From the NCBI RefSeq assembly GCF_025950525.1, contig NZ_JAPDGS010000003.1, positions 1 to 64,000 on the forward strand: 64,000 nt of DNA, in the 5' to 3' direction. The position numbers and the translations under genes are program-made. This document shows, one piece after another, positions 1-9,374 of this stretch (its first letter is position 1; the number at the start of each line of letters is the position of its first letter). The DNA is from Stagnihabitans lacustris. Lineage in GTDB: Bacteria > Pseudomonadota > Alphaproteobacteria > Rhodobacterales > Rhodobacteraceae. Below the pieces are notes generated by a model. It saw nothing but the letters and a program-made list of their open reading frames with translations. It was not told the origin of the DNA and did no database searches.

Positions 1-196
1 CGCTTCGTTCCGTCGCTACCGTCGTTCGGTGAAGCGGTGTTTAGGCCCAGGTCACAAAACCCGCAAGAGGAAAAATCACCCGTTGTCGCATTTTCTTTGC
101 TTTTCCCGATTTTTCTTCAAAATCCGATGGTTGACGAAATCTTAACCAATTGGTCAGCCCTTTTTCGGCAACTTTCTTTCGCGCGCGCAGCGGGCC
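1..196. other. Non-coding left edge
   Basis: I can assign no gene here. The first 36 bases have complementary ends (CGCTTC at 1-6, GAAGCG at 31-36). Bases 90-180 are richer in A+T than the rest of the window and contain the palindrome ACCAATTGGT at 145-154. The end of an upstream gene could lie at the very edge, for example a TGA at 30-32, but too little is visible to say. Confidence 0.4.
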
Positions 197-790
197 TTAA
201 CCCCAAACCACCCGACTCGGCCCGAACTTCCAGACCCGCGCCCCCAGAAGCGCCGCAAGGATCGCGGCATAGATCAGAATCTCGGCCGTCCAGACCTTTT
301 GCACCATGATGAAATGCACAACGGCCAAGATTGCCGCCGGATAGGCCAGCTTGTGCAGCCGCCCCCAGCTTTTGCGCAGCCAGCGGATCGAGCGGTCATT
401 CGACGTCACTGCCAGAGGGATCAGCAGCAGGAAAGAGGCCATCCCGATCATGATATACCACCGCTTGATCAGGTCAGCCGCGATCTGCTCCCAGCGCAGG
501 CCCATATCCAGGACCAGCCAGGACAGCAGATGCACCACCACAAGGCCAAAGCCGACCAGACCGATCTGACGCCGAAACCGCAGGGCGTTCACCCCCACCC
601 AGCGCAGGGGCGTGATCATCAGGCTCAACAGCAGGACCCGCACCGCCCAAAGGCCAAGCCCCCTCTCGATATCCCGCACGGGGTCGATGGCCTGCAGCCC
701 GGGAACGATGACCCAGGCAGCAATCGCCACCCCCAGTATATAGAGGCTCCACGTCGGAAGCCGCCGCAGTCCTGCGTTCAGCATGTCCAT
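197..790 (-). CDS. msrQ: Haem-binding membrane subunit MsrQ of the periplasmic methionine sulfoxide reductase
   Basis: A 197-residue integral membrane protein that passes electrons from the quinone pool or cytoplasmic flavin to MsrP, which repairs oxidised methionines in periplasmic proteins. The sequence has about six hydrophobic helices. The family pattern of conserved residues is visible, with histidines near 'VVVHLL', 'GRLHKLAYP' and 'AVVHFI' that fit b-haem ligands. The ATG at 790 overlaps the msrP stop by one base (TGATG), so the two are translationally coupled. A second in-frame ATG lies two codons later. The length is normal for the ferric-reductase-like (DUF2214/YedZ) family. Confidence 0.93.
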   Translation of the reverse strand: MDMLNAGLRRLPTWSLYILGVAIAAWVIVPGLQAIDPVRDIERGLGLWAVRVLLLSLMITPLRWVGVNALRFRRQIGLVGFGLVVVHLLSWLVLDMGLRWEQIAADLIKRWYIMIGMASFLLLIPLAVTSNDRSIRWLRKSWGRLHKLAYPAAILAVVHFIMVQKVWTAEILIYAAILAALLGARVWKFGPSRVVWG

Positions 791-1668
791 CAGTAGTTCA
801 CCGCAAGGTCCATGCCTGCGTAAAGGCTGGCCACCTCGTCGCCATAGCCGTTGAACATCAGCGTGTCCTGACGACCGGCCAAAAGCCCGGCGCCGATCAG
901 CCGCTCGGAGGCCTGGCTCCAGCGCGGGTGATCCACCGTCGGGTTCACGTTGGCATAGAAGCCGTATTCGTTCGCCGCCATCATGTTCCAGGTCGTCTGC
1001 GGCATCTGATCGGTCAAAGAGATCCGGACGATCGCCTTCACACCCTTGAAGCCATATTTCCACGGCACGACCAGGCGGATCGGGGCGCCGTTCTGGTTGG
1101 GCATCGGCTTGCCATAGATCCCCGTCGCCAAGAGCGTCAGCGGATGCATCGCCTCATCCAGCCGCAGCCCCTCACGGTAAGGCCATTCCAGGATGCCCAT
1201 CTTCTGCCCCGGCATCTCTTCGGGCCGGACCAGAGTTTCAAAGGCCACGTATTTCGCGCCGGACTGCACGCCGATCTTGTTCAACAGGCTGGCCAGCGTC
1301 ACGCCCTGCCACGGGATCACCATCGACCAGGCTTCGACACAGCGGAACCGGTAGATCCGCTCTTCGACCGTCAGGCCGGTCAGCAGCTCGCCCAGGTCAT
1401 AATCGCCCGGCTTGTCCACCATGCCATCGACCTTCACCGTCCAGGGCGAGGTCGTCAGCATCGAGGCATTGGCGGCGGGGTCTTCCTTGCCGGTGCCGAA
1501 CTCGTAATAGTTGTTGTAGCCGGTGATCTCTTCATAGGTGTTCGGCGTCAGAGCCTCGGCCCGGGCCAGTTGCGGGGCCAGGCTAAGCGCAGCCGCCCCC
1601 GCCATGATCTGCCGGCGGTTCAGGTAAAGGGCTTCGGGGGTCACATCGGACCAGCGGGGGGTCTTCAT
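790..1668 (-). CDS. msrP: Molybdopterin-dependent methionine sulfoxide reductase catalytic subunit MsrP
   Basis: A 292-residue periplasmic enzyme of the sulfite-oxidase/YedY fold that reduces free and protein-bound methionine sulfoxide using electrons from MsrQ. A Tat-type signal (NRRQIM followed by an alanine/leucine stretch and ARA) covers about residues 16-38. The molybdenum-ligating cysteine lies in the conserved '[11 protein letters not shown]' segment near residue 108. A strong AGGAGG ribosome site sits about 8 bases before the ATG. It is first in a two-gene operon with msrQ, which starts inside its stop codon. Nearby ohr and clpB make this end of the window rich in oxidative or protein-damage repair genes. 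Confidence 0.95.
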   Translation of the reverse strand: MKTPRWSDVTPEALYLNRRQIMAGAAALSLAPQLARAEALTPNTYEEITGYNNYYEFGTGKEDPAANASMLTTSPWTVKVDGMVDKPGDYDLGELLTGLTVEERIYRFRCVEAWSMVIPWQGVTLASLLNKIGVQSGAKYVAFETLVRPEEMPGQKMGILEWPYREGLRLDEAMHPLTLLATGIYGKPMPNQNGAPIRLVVPWKYGFKGVKAIVRISLTDQMPQTTWNMMAANEYGFYANVNPTVDHPRWSQASERLIGAGLLAGRQDTLMFNGYGDEVASLYAGMDLAVNY

Positions 1669-1722
1669 CGGCGGTTCCTCCTATGGGGTCATAAGACGAT
1701 ACGTTGAAAACCGCCGTTTGTT

Positions 1723-2907
1723 TCATGTCATTCCGTCACGGTCTTGTGAAAGAAGCCGCGTCACCACCGGCATGGTCAGCACGGTCGATCCCACCGCCAT
1801 CAACAGCAGCGCGGTAAAGGCCGTGGCCGAGATCACGCCCTTGTCCAGCAGGATATTGGCGAAGATGATCATGATCAGCGCCTTGGTCTGCAACAGCCAG
1901 CCGATCACCCAGGTCTCTGGCCCCCAGCCCAGCACCCGCCCCGCGGCCCAGACGCCCAACAGCTTGCCACCGACCGAGACGACCAACAACAGGGCCGCCG
2001 CCGCCAGCACGACCCAGCCCCCGGACTCGAATCCGGTGCGCAGGCCGGTCGACAGGAAAAAGATCGGCATCATGACCAGAAGCCAGGCCTCGCGCAGGCG
2101 GTCAACGCGGGTGACATCGAACCAACGTGCCTCCAGCACGGCGCCGGCCAGGAAGGCGCCCACCATGAAATGCAGCCCCGCCCAATCGGCGACCAGCGCA
2201 AGGGCGATCATCCAGATCAGGGCGACAGGCCAGCGGTCGCCCGCCCTCAGCCTTGGCACCAGGCGCCGGACCAGGGGCGACAGCGTCAGCAGAAGCAGCA
2301 TAAAGCCCAGTTGGCGGCTTACCTGTCCCCAATCCATCAAGATCACCGCCAGAACCGCCCAAATCGCCACATCATCCAACGAGGCATAGCGCAAGACGCG
2401 CTGGCCCAAAGGCCGCCGCAGCAGGTCCAGTTGATCCAGGAACAGAATCAGGATCGGCAAGGCGGTGACGGCGCAGGCCATGCCGATGCCAAGGGCGGTC
2501 TGCCAGGGATGGCCCGCCGCCCCCACCCAACCCGGGCTATGCACCAGAACCCAACCCGCAACCGTCCCCAGCATCAGCGGCACGCCCAGGGCAAAGCCCG
2601 CCGCCACGCCGGTATCGCGCCGATTGGCCAAGGCCTCGGACATGTCCAGCTCCAGCCCGGCGATAAAGACAAAGATCGTGACCGCCCACAGCGCCAGCGC
2701 ATTCAGGGCGCCGATGACCTGCGGGGTAAAGATCGCGCCATGCGCCTCGGGCGCCAGGGCACCGAATATCCCGGGGCCCAGAAGCACGCCACCGACGATC
2801 TGCACCACGACCAAGGGCAGCGTGACCTTGCCCCACAGCCGCCAGACCCCCCAGGGCAGGGCAAAGATGATGAACAGCGCGGCCAGAAGGGTTTCGTTAT
2901 GGGTCAT
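1723..2907 (-). CDS. CPA2-family monovalent cation:proton antiporter
   Basis: A 394-residue, very hydrophobic protein with about 12 membrane helices and the Na+/H+ exchanger fold of the KefB/NapA group. Helix 1 is followed by 'LGPGIFG', and a charged segment 'AGLELDMSE' matches the conserved GLE motif of CPA2 proteins. It lacks the C-terminal TrkA-N nucleotide-binding domain of Kef systems, so it is a membrane-domain-only antiporter. Ion specificity (Na+, K+) cannot be read from the sequence. It is transcribed away from the fasciclin gene and is probably a single-gene unit upstream of msrPQ. Confidence 0.85.
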   Translation of the reverse strand: MTHNETLLAALFIIFALPWGVWRLWGKVTLPLVVVQIVGGVLLGPGIFGALAPEAHGAIFTPQVIGALNALALWAVTIFVFIAGLELDMSEALANRRDTGVAAGFALGVPLMLGTVAGWVLVHSPGWVGAAGHPWQTALGIGMACAVTALPILILFLDQLDLLRRPLGQRVLRYASLDDVAIWAVLAVILMDWGQVSRQLGFMLLLLTLSPLVRRLVPRLRAGDRWPVALIWMIALALVADWAGLHFMVGAFLAGAVLEARWFDVTRVDRLREAWLLVMMPIFFLSTGLRTGFESGGWVVLAAAALLLVVSVGGKLLGVWAAGRVLGWGPETWVIGWLLQTKALIMIIFANILLDKGVISATAFTALLLMAVGSTVLTMPVVTRLLSQDRDGMT

Positions 2908-3043
2908 GATCGCGGCACCCTAGCGCGCTGCGGCCCAAGGTCAATCACGCCCAGGTCACGACAAGTTCAGCCGCAGATTGTGAACCGCCGGTTAACGGGC
3001 CGCGTAAACTCCGTGCCAATCCCGGCAGATATGGAGTGACCCC

Positions 3044-3523
3044 ATGATCCGCAGAACCTTCCTCGCCCTGACCGCTTCGGTTGCCATGCTTTCGGCTCCG
3101 GCCTTCGCGCAGGACAAGGATATCGTCGACACCGCCGTCGGCGCGGGCAATTTCACCACGCTCGTCGCCGCCGTTCAGGCCGCGGGCCTGGTCGAGACGC
3201 TGAAAGGCCCCGGCCCCTTCACCGTCTTCGCGCCGACCGACGCCGCCTTTGCCGCCCTGCCCGCTGGCACGGTCGAAGACTTGCTGAAGCCGGAAAACAA
3301 GGACAAGCTGGTTGCCATCCTGACCTATCACGTCGTCCCCGGCAAAGTGATGGCCGCAGACCTGACCGAGGGCATGAAAGCCGCCTCCGTGCAGGGCGGC
3401 GAGCTGACCTTCACGCTGGAAGGCGGCGCCAAGGTCAACGGTGCGGTGATCTCGACCGCCGATATCGCGGCGACCAATGGCGTGATCCACGTCATCGACA
3501 GCGTGATCCTGCCGCCGATGTAA
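3044..3523 (+). CDS. Secreted fasciclin (FAS1) domain protein
   Basis: A 159-residue protein with a clear Sec signal peptide ending near 'PAFAQ' (about residue 22) and a single FAS1/beta-Ig-H3 domain. The two FAS1 signature blocks are visible: '[15 protein letters not shown]' and 'LTYHVVPGK', with '[14 protein letters not shown]' closing the domain. Such proteins are exported and usually mediate adhesion or stress-related surface functions. The role here is not known. GGAG lies 8 bases before the ATG. A strong terminator follows, so it appears monocistronic. Confidence 0.9.
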   Translation: MIRRTFLALTASVAMLSAPAFAQDKDIVDTAVGAGNFTTLVAAVQAAGLVETLKGPGPFTVFAPTDAAFAALPAGTVEDLLKPENKDKLVAILTYHVVPGKVMAADLTEGMKAASVQGGELTFTLEGGAKVNGAVISTADIAATNGVIHVIDSVILPPM

Positions 3524-3568
3524 GCGGTTCGCTACAAAACCGGCGGGCCATCCCGGCCCGCCAAAGCA

Positions 3569-3600
3569 AAACGGGGGGAGCCTTCTGGCGCCCCCCGTTT
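3569..3600 (+). terminator. Rho-independent terminator after the fasciclin gene
   Basis: AAACGGGGGG (3569-3578) pairs with CCCCCCGTTT (3591-3600). The loop has additional GCC/GGC pairing, and the T run is built into the 3' arm. A second GC hairpin (GGCGGGCC / GGCCCGCC, 3542-3562) precedes it. The structure also faces the 3' end of clpB and may act on both strands. Confidence 0.8.
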
Positions 3601-3659
3601 CATTTGGACCTGCTGGTCCGCCGTTCTTTTGGGCCCTGCAGCCCGGGGGGCTTGCGCCC

Positions 3660-6272
3660 TTAGTGAACCCGCGCCTCTACCGGCCTTTCCTTGGCCGAGG
3701 GCACGATACGGTCGCCGATCACCAAGCCATCCGGCGCGGCCGAGATCGTGACGGTGGACCCGTCCAGAACCTCACCGCCCAGGATCATCTGGGCCAACTG
3801 ATCCTGCAAATGGCGCTGGATCACCCGCTTCAGCGGCCTTGCGCCATAGACCGGATCGTAACCCTCATCCGCCAGCCACTGTCGCGCCGCCGCGTCGGTT
3901 TCCAGCGTGATCTTGCGGGCGGCCAGACGGGCTTCCAGCTTGTGAAGCTGGATATCGACGATGGCGCCCATATCCCCGCGGCCCAGGCGTTCAAAGATGA
4001 TCGTCTCGTCCAGACGGTTCAGGAACTCGGGCCGGAAGTGGGCGCGGACGGCGTCCATCACCTCGGCACGCGCTCCGGCAGGATCGGCGCCTTCGGGCAG
4101 CTGTGACAGGGCGTAGGCCCCCAGGTTGGACGTCAGGATGATCAGCGTCTGCTTGAAGTCCACCGTCCGCCCCTGACCATCGGTCAAGACGCCATCATCC
4201 AGCACCTGCAACAGCACGTTAAAGACATCCGGATGCGCCTTTTCCACCTCGTCAAACAGCACAACCTGATAGGGCCGCCTGCGGACGGCTTCGGTCAAAA
4301 CCCCGCCCTCGTCATAGCCGACATAGCCGGGCGGCGCGCCGATCAGACGGCTCACGGCATGTTTCTCCATGAACTCGGACATATCAATCCGCACCATGGC
4401 GCTATCATCGTCAAACAGATACTCCGCCAGCGCCTTGGTCAGCTCGGTCTTGCCCACACCGGTCGGTCCAAGGAAAAGGAAGCTGCCAAGCGGCCGCCCC
4501 TCGTCGTTCAGCCCGGCCCTTGCGCGCCGCACCGCGTTCGACACCGCCGTCACCGCCGCCCGTTGCCCCACGACCCGCTTGCCGATCTGCTCTTCCATTT
4601 TCAGCAGCTTTTCCTTCTCGCCCTCCAGCATCTTGGAGGTCGGGATCCCGGTCCAGCGTTCGACGACTTCCGCGATCTGCTCAGGCCGCACGGCTTCGGA
4701 CACAAGCGCCTCGCCCTGCCGCGTCTCGGCCTCGGCCAAGGCCTTTTCCAGCGCGGGTATGCGCCCGTATTGCAGCTCGCCGGCCTTGGCGAAGTTGCCC
4801 TCGCGCTTGGCGCCGTCCAGTTCCGCCCTGGCGCGGTCCAGCTGTTCCTTGATATCCCGCGCCTTTTCCAGACTGTCGCGCTCGGCCTGCCAGGTTGCCG
4901 TCATCGAGGCCGAGGCCTGTTGCAGGTTGGCAAGCTCCTTCTCCAGCTTTTCCAGCCGGTCGCGAGAGGCCGCGTCGTCTTCCTTCTTCAGCGCCTCGGA
5001 TTCGATCTGCAGTTGCAGGATCTGGCGGTCCAAAGCGTCCAGTTCCTCGGGCTTGCTGTCGACCTCCATCCGCAGACGGGAGGCGGCCTCGTCCATCAGG
5101 TCGATCGCCTTGTCAGGCAAGAACCGATCGGTGATATAGCGGTGCGACAGGGTCGCCGCCGCCACAAGGGCCGCATCCGCGATCCGCACGCCGTGGTGCA
5201 GCTCATACTTCTCCTTGATGCCGCGCAGGATGCTGATCGTATCCTCCACCGTCGGCTCGGACACCATCACCGGCTGGAACCGCCGCGCCAAGGCCGCGTC
5301 CTTTTCGACATACTTGCGGTATTCGTCCAAGGTGGTCGCGCCGACGCAATGCAGCTCGCCCCGCGCCAAAGCCGGTTTGATCAGATTGGCCGCATCCATC
5401 GCGCCATCCGATTTCCCCGCGCCCACCAAAGTGTGCATCTCGTCGATGAACAGGATGATTTCGCCTTCCGCCGACGTCACCTCGTTCAGCACCGCCTTCA
5501 AGCGTTCCTCAAACTCGCCGCGATACTTCGACCCGGCGATCAAAGACCCCATGTCCAAAGCCATCAGCTTTTTGTTCCGCAGGCTTTCGGGCACGTCGCC
5601 ATTGACGATGCGCAAGGCAAGGCCCTCGGCAATCGCCGTCTTGCCCACGCCGGGCTCGCCGATCAGCACCGGGTTGTTCTTGGTCCGCCGGGAAAGCACC
5701 TGCATGGTGCGCCGTATCTCGTCATCGCGCCCGATGATCGGGTCGATCTTGCCCTCAGCCGCCGCCTCGGTCAGGTCGCGGGCGTATTTCTTCAGCGCGT
5801 CATAGCCCTCTTCGGCACTGACGGTATCGGCCGTCCGCCCCTTGCGGATGTCATTGATCGCGGCGTTCAGCTTTTGCGCCGTCACCGCGCCCGCATCCAA
5901 AGCCGCCTTCGCCGCCGAGGTCACAAGGCACAAGGCCATCAGGATACGTTCGACCGGCACAAAGCTGTCGCCGGCCTTCTTGGCGACCTTTTCGGCCTCG
6001 TCCAGCACCTTGACCAGGCCCGGATCGGTGAACGGCTGCGCGTCGCCCGTCACCTTGGGCAGCTTCCCCAGGGCCAGGTCCAAAGCCTCGGTCACGCGCA
6101 AAGGTTCGCCCCCGGCGCGGCGGATCAGGTTGGACGACAGGCCCTGTTCGTCATCCATCAGGGCCTTCAGCAGATGTTCGGGCGCAAGCCGCTGGTGGCT
6201 TTCCCGCATCGCGATGGTCTGCGCCGCCTGCAAAAAGCCGCGCGAGCGTTCGGTGAATTTCTCAAGGTTCAT
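3660..6272 (-). CDS. clpB: ATP-dependent disaggregase chaperone ClpB
   Basis: An 870-residue hexameric AAA+ chaperone that extracts and refolds aggregated proteins together with DnaK. In order it has an N-terminal Clp repeat domain (residues 1-145), NBD1 with Walker A GEPGVGKT, a long charged coiled-coil middle domain (about 400-525), and NBD2 with Walker A GPTGVGKT. Length and architecture are typical. I chose the ATG at 6272 because GGGAGAA lies 6 bases upstream and the product begins [12 protein letters not shown] as in homologues. A TTG 18 bases earlier is unsupported. It is transcribed alone, with a possible heat-shock promoter upstream. Confidence 0.97.
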   Translation of the reverse strand: MNLEKFTERSRGFLQAAQTIAMRESHQRLAPEHLLKALMDDEQGLSSNLIRRAGGEPLRVTEALDLALGKLPKVTGDAQPFTDPGLVKVLDEAEKVAKKAGDSFVPVERILMALCLVTSAAKAALDAGAVTAQKLNAAINDIRKGRTADTVSAEEGYDALKKYARDLTEAAAEGKIDPIIGRDDEIRRTMQVLSRRTKNNPVLIGEPGVGKTAIAEGLALRIVNGDVPESLRNKKLMALDMGSLIAGSKYRGEFEERLKAVLNEVTSAEGEIILFIDEMHTLVGAGKSDGAMDAANLIKPALARGELHCVGATTLDEYRKYVEKDAALARRFQPVMVSEPTVEDTISILRGIKEKYELHHGVRIADAALVAAATLSHRYITDRFLPDKAIDLMDEAASRLRMEVDSKPEELDALDRQILQLQIESEALKKEDDAASRDRLEKLEKELANLQQASASMTATWQAERDSLEKARDIKEQLDRARAELDGAKREGNFAKAGELQYGRIPALEKALAEAETRQGEALVSEAVRPEQIAEVVERWTGIPTSKMLEGEKEKLLKMEEQIGKRVVGQRAAVTAVSNAVRRARAGLNDEGRPLGSFLFLGPTGVGKTELTKALAEYLFDDDSAMVRIDMSEFMEKHAVSRLIGAPPGYVGYDEGGVLTEAVRRRPYQVVLFDEVEKAHPDVFNVLLQVLDDGVLTDGQGRTVDFKQTLIILTSNLGAYALSQLPEGADPAGARAEVMDAVRAHFRPEFLNRLDETIIFERLGRGDMGAIVDIQLHKLEARLAARKITLETDAAARQWLADEGYDPVYGARPLKRVIQRHLQDQLAQMILGGEVLDGSTVTISAAPDGLVIGDRIVPSAKERPVEARVH

Positions 6273-6338
6273 GGGTGTTCTCCCGTTCAAGCACCTTCGG
6301 ATCGCCCATCATGGCACGATCCTGCGGCCTCATCCTTG

Positions 6339-6367
6339 ATCTGGGATGGTGTGACGCCCCCTGCAAG
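6339..6367 (-). promoter_or_regulatory. Possible RpoH-type promoter for clpB
   Basis: On the minus strand CTTGCA (6367-6362) is followed after 16 bases by CCCAGAT (6345-6339), about 65 bases before the clpB start. This resembles the alphaproteobacterial heat-shock sigma pattern CTTG-N17-CC(C/A)TAT. ClpB is a classic RpoH target. The -10 match is imperfect. Confidence 0.35.
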
Positions 6368-6414
6368 ACCGTCAAATGGTCGCAGAGCAGATTTTCCCGT
6401 GCTATGCCGTGGGA

Positions 6415-7455
6415 ATGACCTTGAAATCCCGTCTTCACGCCCGGGCGCTGACCGAAGGCTTTTCTGCCATGGGCATCTGTGCGCCCGATGCGATCCCCTT
6501 GGCGGCGGACCGGCTGGCGGCTTTCGTCGCGGATGGCGCGCATGGCCAGATGGGCTGGATGGCCGAGCGGATGGAGTGGCGCGGCAACCCCGCCGCCCTG
6601 TGGCCCCAAGCGCGGTCGGTGATCATGCTGGCCGAGGTCTATACCCCGTCGGACCGGTCCCCGACGCCCCCCGACCACGGCGAGATTTCCTGCTATGCGC
6701 AGGGCAAGGATTACCATGACCTTGTCAAACGGCGGCTGAAACGGCTTGGCGGCTGGTTGGTCGATCAGGCCAAAAAGGCGGGGGAGCCTTGCGAGATCAA
6801 GGTTTTCGTCGACACCGCCCCGGTGATGGAAAAGCCCCTGGCTCAGGCCGCGGGTCTGGGCTGGCAGGGCAAGCATACGAACCTTTTGTCGCGCGATCTG
6901 GGGAACTGGTTCTTTCTGGGCGCGATCTTTACCACTCTGGACCTGCCCAATGATGCGGCAGAGGTCTCGCATTGCGGGTCCTGCACCGCCTGTCTGGACG
7001 CCTGCCCGACCAAGGCCTTCCCCGCGCCCTACCAGTTGGACGCGCGGCGCTGCATTTCCTACCTGACGATTGAACACAAGGGGCCGGTGGACCTTGACCT
7101 GCGTCAGGGGCTGGGGAACCGGATTTACGGCTGCGACCTGTGCCTTGCCGCCTGCCCGTGGAACAAATTCGCCGCCGAGGCGCGCGAGATCGGCTATGCC
7201 GCGCGGACCGGCAATCCGCCTCTGGCCGAGTTGGCGGCGCTGGACGATGCCGGCTTCAGGGCGCGCTTTGCCGGCAGCCCGATCAAGCGGATCGGTCGGG
7301 ACCGCATGGTGCGCAACGTGCTGTATGCCATCGGAAATTCGGGCGACCCGCGGCTTGCCCCTGCGGCCAGGGCCCTGCGCGCCGACCCTGATCCCACAGT
7401 GGCCGAGGCCGCGGATTGGGCACTTAGCCGGCTAGCCGATCCCGCAAAGCCGTGA
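6415..7455 (+). CDS. queG: Epoxyqueuosine reductase QueG
   Basis: A 346-residue cobalamin- and iron-sulfur-dependent enzyme that performs the last step of queuosine tRNA modification, reducing epoxyqueuosine at the wobble base of GUN anticodons. Two ferredoxin-like [4Fe-4S] motifs are visible, [12 protein letters not shown] and [11 protein letters not shown], after an N-terminal cobalamin-binding region. The C-terminus ends in HEAT-like helices ('[13 protein letters not shown]'). I chose the ATG at 6415, where homology begins (MTLKSRL). An in-frame ATG at 6376 would add 13 residues with no family support. Its 3' end overlaps the convergent ohrR by 32 bases. Confidence 0.93.
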   Translation: MTLKSRLHARALTEGFSAMGICAPDAIPLAADRLAAFVADGAHGQMGWMAERMEWRGNPAALWPQARSVIMLAEVYTPSDRSPTPPDHGEISCYAQGKDYHDLVKRRLKRLGGWLVDQAKKAGEPCEIKVFVDTAPVMEKPLAQAAGLGWQGKHTNLLSRDLGNWFFLGAIFTTLDLPNDAAEVSHCGSCTACLDACPTKAFPAPYQLDARRCISYLTIEHKGPVDLDLRQGLGNRIYGCDLCLAACPWNKFAAEAREIGYAARTGNPPLAELAALDDAGFRARFAGSPIKRIGRDRMVRNVLYAIGNSGDPRLAPAARALRADPDPTVAEAADWALSRLADPAKP

Positions 7456-7849
7456 CCTGATCGCGCAAGGCGGTCAGCCGTTCGACCTCCAGCCCGCAGG
7501 CGTCGAAGATACAGCTGGCAACCCCCGCAGAGTGCGCCTGCAGCCCGCGCCCCTTGTCGGTCAGCGTCACCCGAACCTGCCGTTCGTCCTTATTATCGCG
7601 CGCGCGCGCGAGGAGGTCTTGGCTCTCCATCCGTTTCAGAAGCGGCGTCAGGGTGTTGGACTCCAGCCCCAGGGCGCGGCCAAGGTCGCCGACGGTGCGG
7701 TCATCCTCTGCCCACAAGACCATCAGGACCAGGAATTGCGGATAGGTCAGGCCCAAGGGCGCAAGCAGCGGCTGATAGACGCGCTGCATGGCGTGATTGG
7801 CCGAATACAGCGCAAAGCAGATCATGTCAGGAAGGGTGAGGGCTTTCAT
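7424..7849 (-). CDS. ohrR: Organic hydroperoxide-sensing repressor OhrR (MarR family)
   Basis: A 141-residue winged-helix repressor that releases DNA when a reactive cysteine is oxidised by organic peroxides. Cys11, in the typical context 'ICFALYSAN', matches the sensing cysteine of OhrR. Cys113 and Cys118 near the C-terminus could form the disulfide of 2-Cys OhrR proteins. The winged helix spans about residues 35-100 with the wing '[10 protein letters not shown]'. It is divergent from ohr across 100 bases that hold two palindromes with shared half-sites, the expected operator layout. Confidence 0.93.
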   Translation of the reverse strand: MKALTLPDMICFALYSANHAMQRVYQPLLAPLGLTYPQFLVLMVLWAEDDRTVGDLGRALGLESNTLTPLLKRMESQDLLARARDNKDERQVRVTLTDKGRGLQAHSAGVASCIFDACGLEVERLTALRDQVTALRDRLAG

Positions 7850-7861
7850 GCGCCCTGAATA

Positions 7862-7875
7862 AATCGCGCGCGATT
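7862..7875. promoter_or_regulatory. Palindromic operator candidate next to ohrR
   Basis: AATCGCGCGCGATT is a perfect 14-base palindrome, 12 bases upstream of the ohrR start codon. It has the same AATCG/CGATT half-site as a second palindrome before ohr. Autorepression by OhrR is the likely role, by analogy with other ohrR-ohr intergenic regions. Confidence 0.55.
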
Positions 7876-7926
7876 AGATCGCAAGGGGGTTGACCGAATC
7901 GCGGGGCGGGGATATTCCATCGCTAA

Positions 7927-7937
7927 CGATTTAATCG
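7927..7937. promoter_or_regulatory. Palindromic operator candidate next to ohr
   Basis: CGATTTAATCG is an 11-base inverted repeat around a central T, 12 bases before the ohr start and adjacent to its AGGAG site. It repeats the half-site of the 7862-7875 palindrome, so OhrR could block both divergent genes. Confidence 0.5.
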
Positions 7938-7949
7938 CAGGAGATGCAA

Positions 7950-8378
7950 ATGTCGGTCGATCCGAAATATTGGACGGAAGCCACTGCCACGGGCGGCGGG
8001 CGCAATGGTCTGGCCAAGCTGGCGAATGGCCAGATGACCGTAACGCTGGCGTCACCCAAGGAACTGGGCGGCTCGGGCCTGGGGCATAACCCCGAAGAGC
8101 TGTTCGCCTTGGGCTATGCCGCCTGCTATCTGGGCGCGATGCGCTTTGCCGCGCAGTCGGAAAAGCTGGGCACCGTGCCGGAAGATGCGACCGTGACCGC
8201 CAAGGTCGGCATCGGCCCGCGCGATGATGGCGGCTTCGGGCTGGCCATCACGCTGGAGGTGAAAATGCCGGGCGTCGACAAGGCCGTGGCCGAAACGATC
8301 GCCGAGCGCGGCCATTTCATCTGCCCCTATTCGCATTTCTCGCGCGGTGGTGTTGCGGTCTCGACCGTCGTCGCCTGA
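7950..8378 (+). CDS. ohr: Organic hydroperoxide reductase Ohr (OsmC superfamily)
   Basis: A 142-residue thiol peroxidase that detoxifies organic and fatty-acid hydroperoxides, usually recharged by lipoylated dehydrogenase subunits. The two active-site cysteines are in 'GYAACYLGAM' and 'HFICPYSHFSRG', and the intervening region keeps the OsmC fold. The ATG at 7950 has AGGAG six bases upstream. The ATG at 7944 overlaps that ribosome site and is unlikely to be used. It sits divergently next to its presumed repressor gene ohrR and ends in a small hairpin. Confidence 0.94.
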   Translation: MSVDPKYWTEATATGGGRNGLAKLANGQMTVTLASPKELGGSGLGHNPEELFALGYAACYLGAMRFAAQSEKLGTVPEDATVTAKVGIGPRDDGGFGLAITLEVKMPGVDKAVAETIAERGHFICPYSHFSRGGVAVSTVVA

Positions 8379-8391
8379 GGCTTGCCCTCAG
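8375..8391 (+). terminator. Small hairpin at the end of ohr
   Basis: CTGAGG (8375-8380) pairs with CCTCAG (8386-8391) around a 5-base loop and includes the ohr stop codon. There is no T run, so it is at best a weak terminator or an RNA-stabilising stem. Confidence 0.35.
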
Positions 8392-8392
8392 T

Positions 8393-8475
8393 GGGGTTTC
8401 ACACCCCCGCACCCACCCGAAGAGCGGGGGTTTCACACCCCCGCACCCCCGTGGGATATTTATGAAAAGATGAAG
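8393..8475. repeat. Intergenic repeat with two copies of a 22-base GC-rich unit
   Basis: The 22 bases at 8393-8414 recur exactly at 8427-8448 (period 34). Each copy contains a GGGG-TTTCACA-CCCC stem. The second extends to GCGGGGG/CCCCCGC (8424-8430, 8438-8444). The block ends in GGGATATTTATGAAAAGATG, which resembles the AT-rich core of the palindromic element at 38910-39012. I recognise this type of GC-rich plus 'GATATTT..ATGAA' sequence as common between genes in Rhodobacterales. Its function is not known to me. Confidence 0.6.
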
Positions 8476-8547
8476 GAGGGGGCGGCTTCGGTCGCCTCTT
8501 TTCTTTTGGAGGGTGGTGAGTATCCTGTGGGGAAACAGGAGGTGACG

Positions 8548-9312
8548 ATGGGACGTCTTGCGGGCAAGGTGGCGATTGTGTCGGGCGGGGCCACCGGGAT
8601 CGGGGAAGCTTCGGTGCGGCTGTTTGCGGCCGAAGGCGCGGCGGTGGGGATCATCGACCGCAACGCGGCGGCGGGCGCGGCGCTTGCGACGGAATTGCAG
8701 TCGGCGGGGCATCGGGTGGTTTTTGCCGCGGCCGATGTCAGTCGGCGCGACCAGGTTCAGGCCGCCGTGGCGGCTGTCCGTGCGGCTCTGGGTCCGGTCA
8801 ACGTGCTGTTCAACCATGCCGGGACGATTGTCATCAAACCCTTCCTTGAGACCTCCGAGGAGGATTGGGACGGGCTTTTCGCCGTCAACGTCAAGTCCAT
8901 GTATCTGATGACGCAGGAAGTTTTGCCGATGATGTTGGAGGCGGGACGCGGCGCCATCGTTTGCACCGCCTCGATCTCGGGGTTCTATGCCACCCCGAAC
9001 GAGGTGCTGTATGACGCGACCAAAGCGGCCTGCGCGATGTTCTCCAAGGCCATCGCGGTCGAGTTCCGCGACCGCGGCATCCGCTGCAATGCGGTCTGCC
9101 CGGGCTTTATCCTGACCCCGCATGGGCGGCGCGAAGTGGCGGATCTGACGGCCCTGGGCGTCGATGTCTCCGAGGCCGCGATGAAGGCCGCGCAGGGGCG
9201 TTTCGGCCTGCCCGAGGATATCGCGCGCGCGGCGCTTTACCTTGCCTCGGACGATGCGGAATTCGTGAACGGCACGGAATTGTTCGTCGACAACGGCTTC
9301 TCCGCGGTCTGA
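8548..9312 (+). CDS. Short-chain dehydrogenase/reductase (classical SDR)
   Basis: A 254-residue NAD(P)-dependent oxidoreductase. The Rossmann motif GGATGIG lies at the N-terminus and 'FNHAGT' replaces the usual NNAG. The catalytic residues are Ser in 'TASISG' and the Y-x-x-x-K of 'YDATK'. Asp in 'GIIDRN' at the end of the second beta strand suggests NAD preference. The substrate is unknown. I chose ATG 8548 because AGGAGG lies five bases upstream. The frame remains open to 8347 but crosses the repeat block. No neighbour gives a pathway. Confidence 0.88.
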   Translation: MGRLAGKVAIVSGGATGIGEASVRLFAAEGAAVGIIDRNAAAGAALATELQSAGHRVVFAAADVSRRDQVQAAVAAVRAALGPVNVLFNHAGTIVIKPFLETSEEDWDGLFAVNVKSMYLMTQEVLPMMLEAGRGAIVCTASISGFYATPNEVLYDATKAACAMFSKAIAVEFRDRGIRCNAVCPGFILTPHGRREVADLTALGVDVSEAAMKAAQGRFGLPEDIARAALYLASDDAEFVNGTELFVDNGFSAV

Positions 9313-9374
9313 AGCGTTAGCGGATTGTTCACCGGCGACCCCTAGGTTTCATGGAAACAGATGGGGAATCGGGG

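Noticed and set aside
1..36. tRNA or rho-independent terminator at the left edge
   Set aside because: Complementary ends are only six bases, with no cloverleaf elements and no T run.
37..309. 90-codon frame at the left edge
   Set aside because: It overlaps the 3' end of msrQ antisense, lacks a ribosome site and any domain pattern.
4233..6719. Very long open frame opposite clpB (828 codons)
   Set aside because: It mirrors the clpB frame, has the arginine/glutamine/histidine-rich composition of antisense high-GC DNA, and shows no domain.
8393..8448. CRISPR array
   Set aside because: There are only two repeat units with a 12-base gap and no cas genes; the unit is a GC-rich hairpin.
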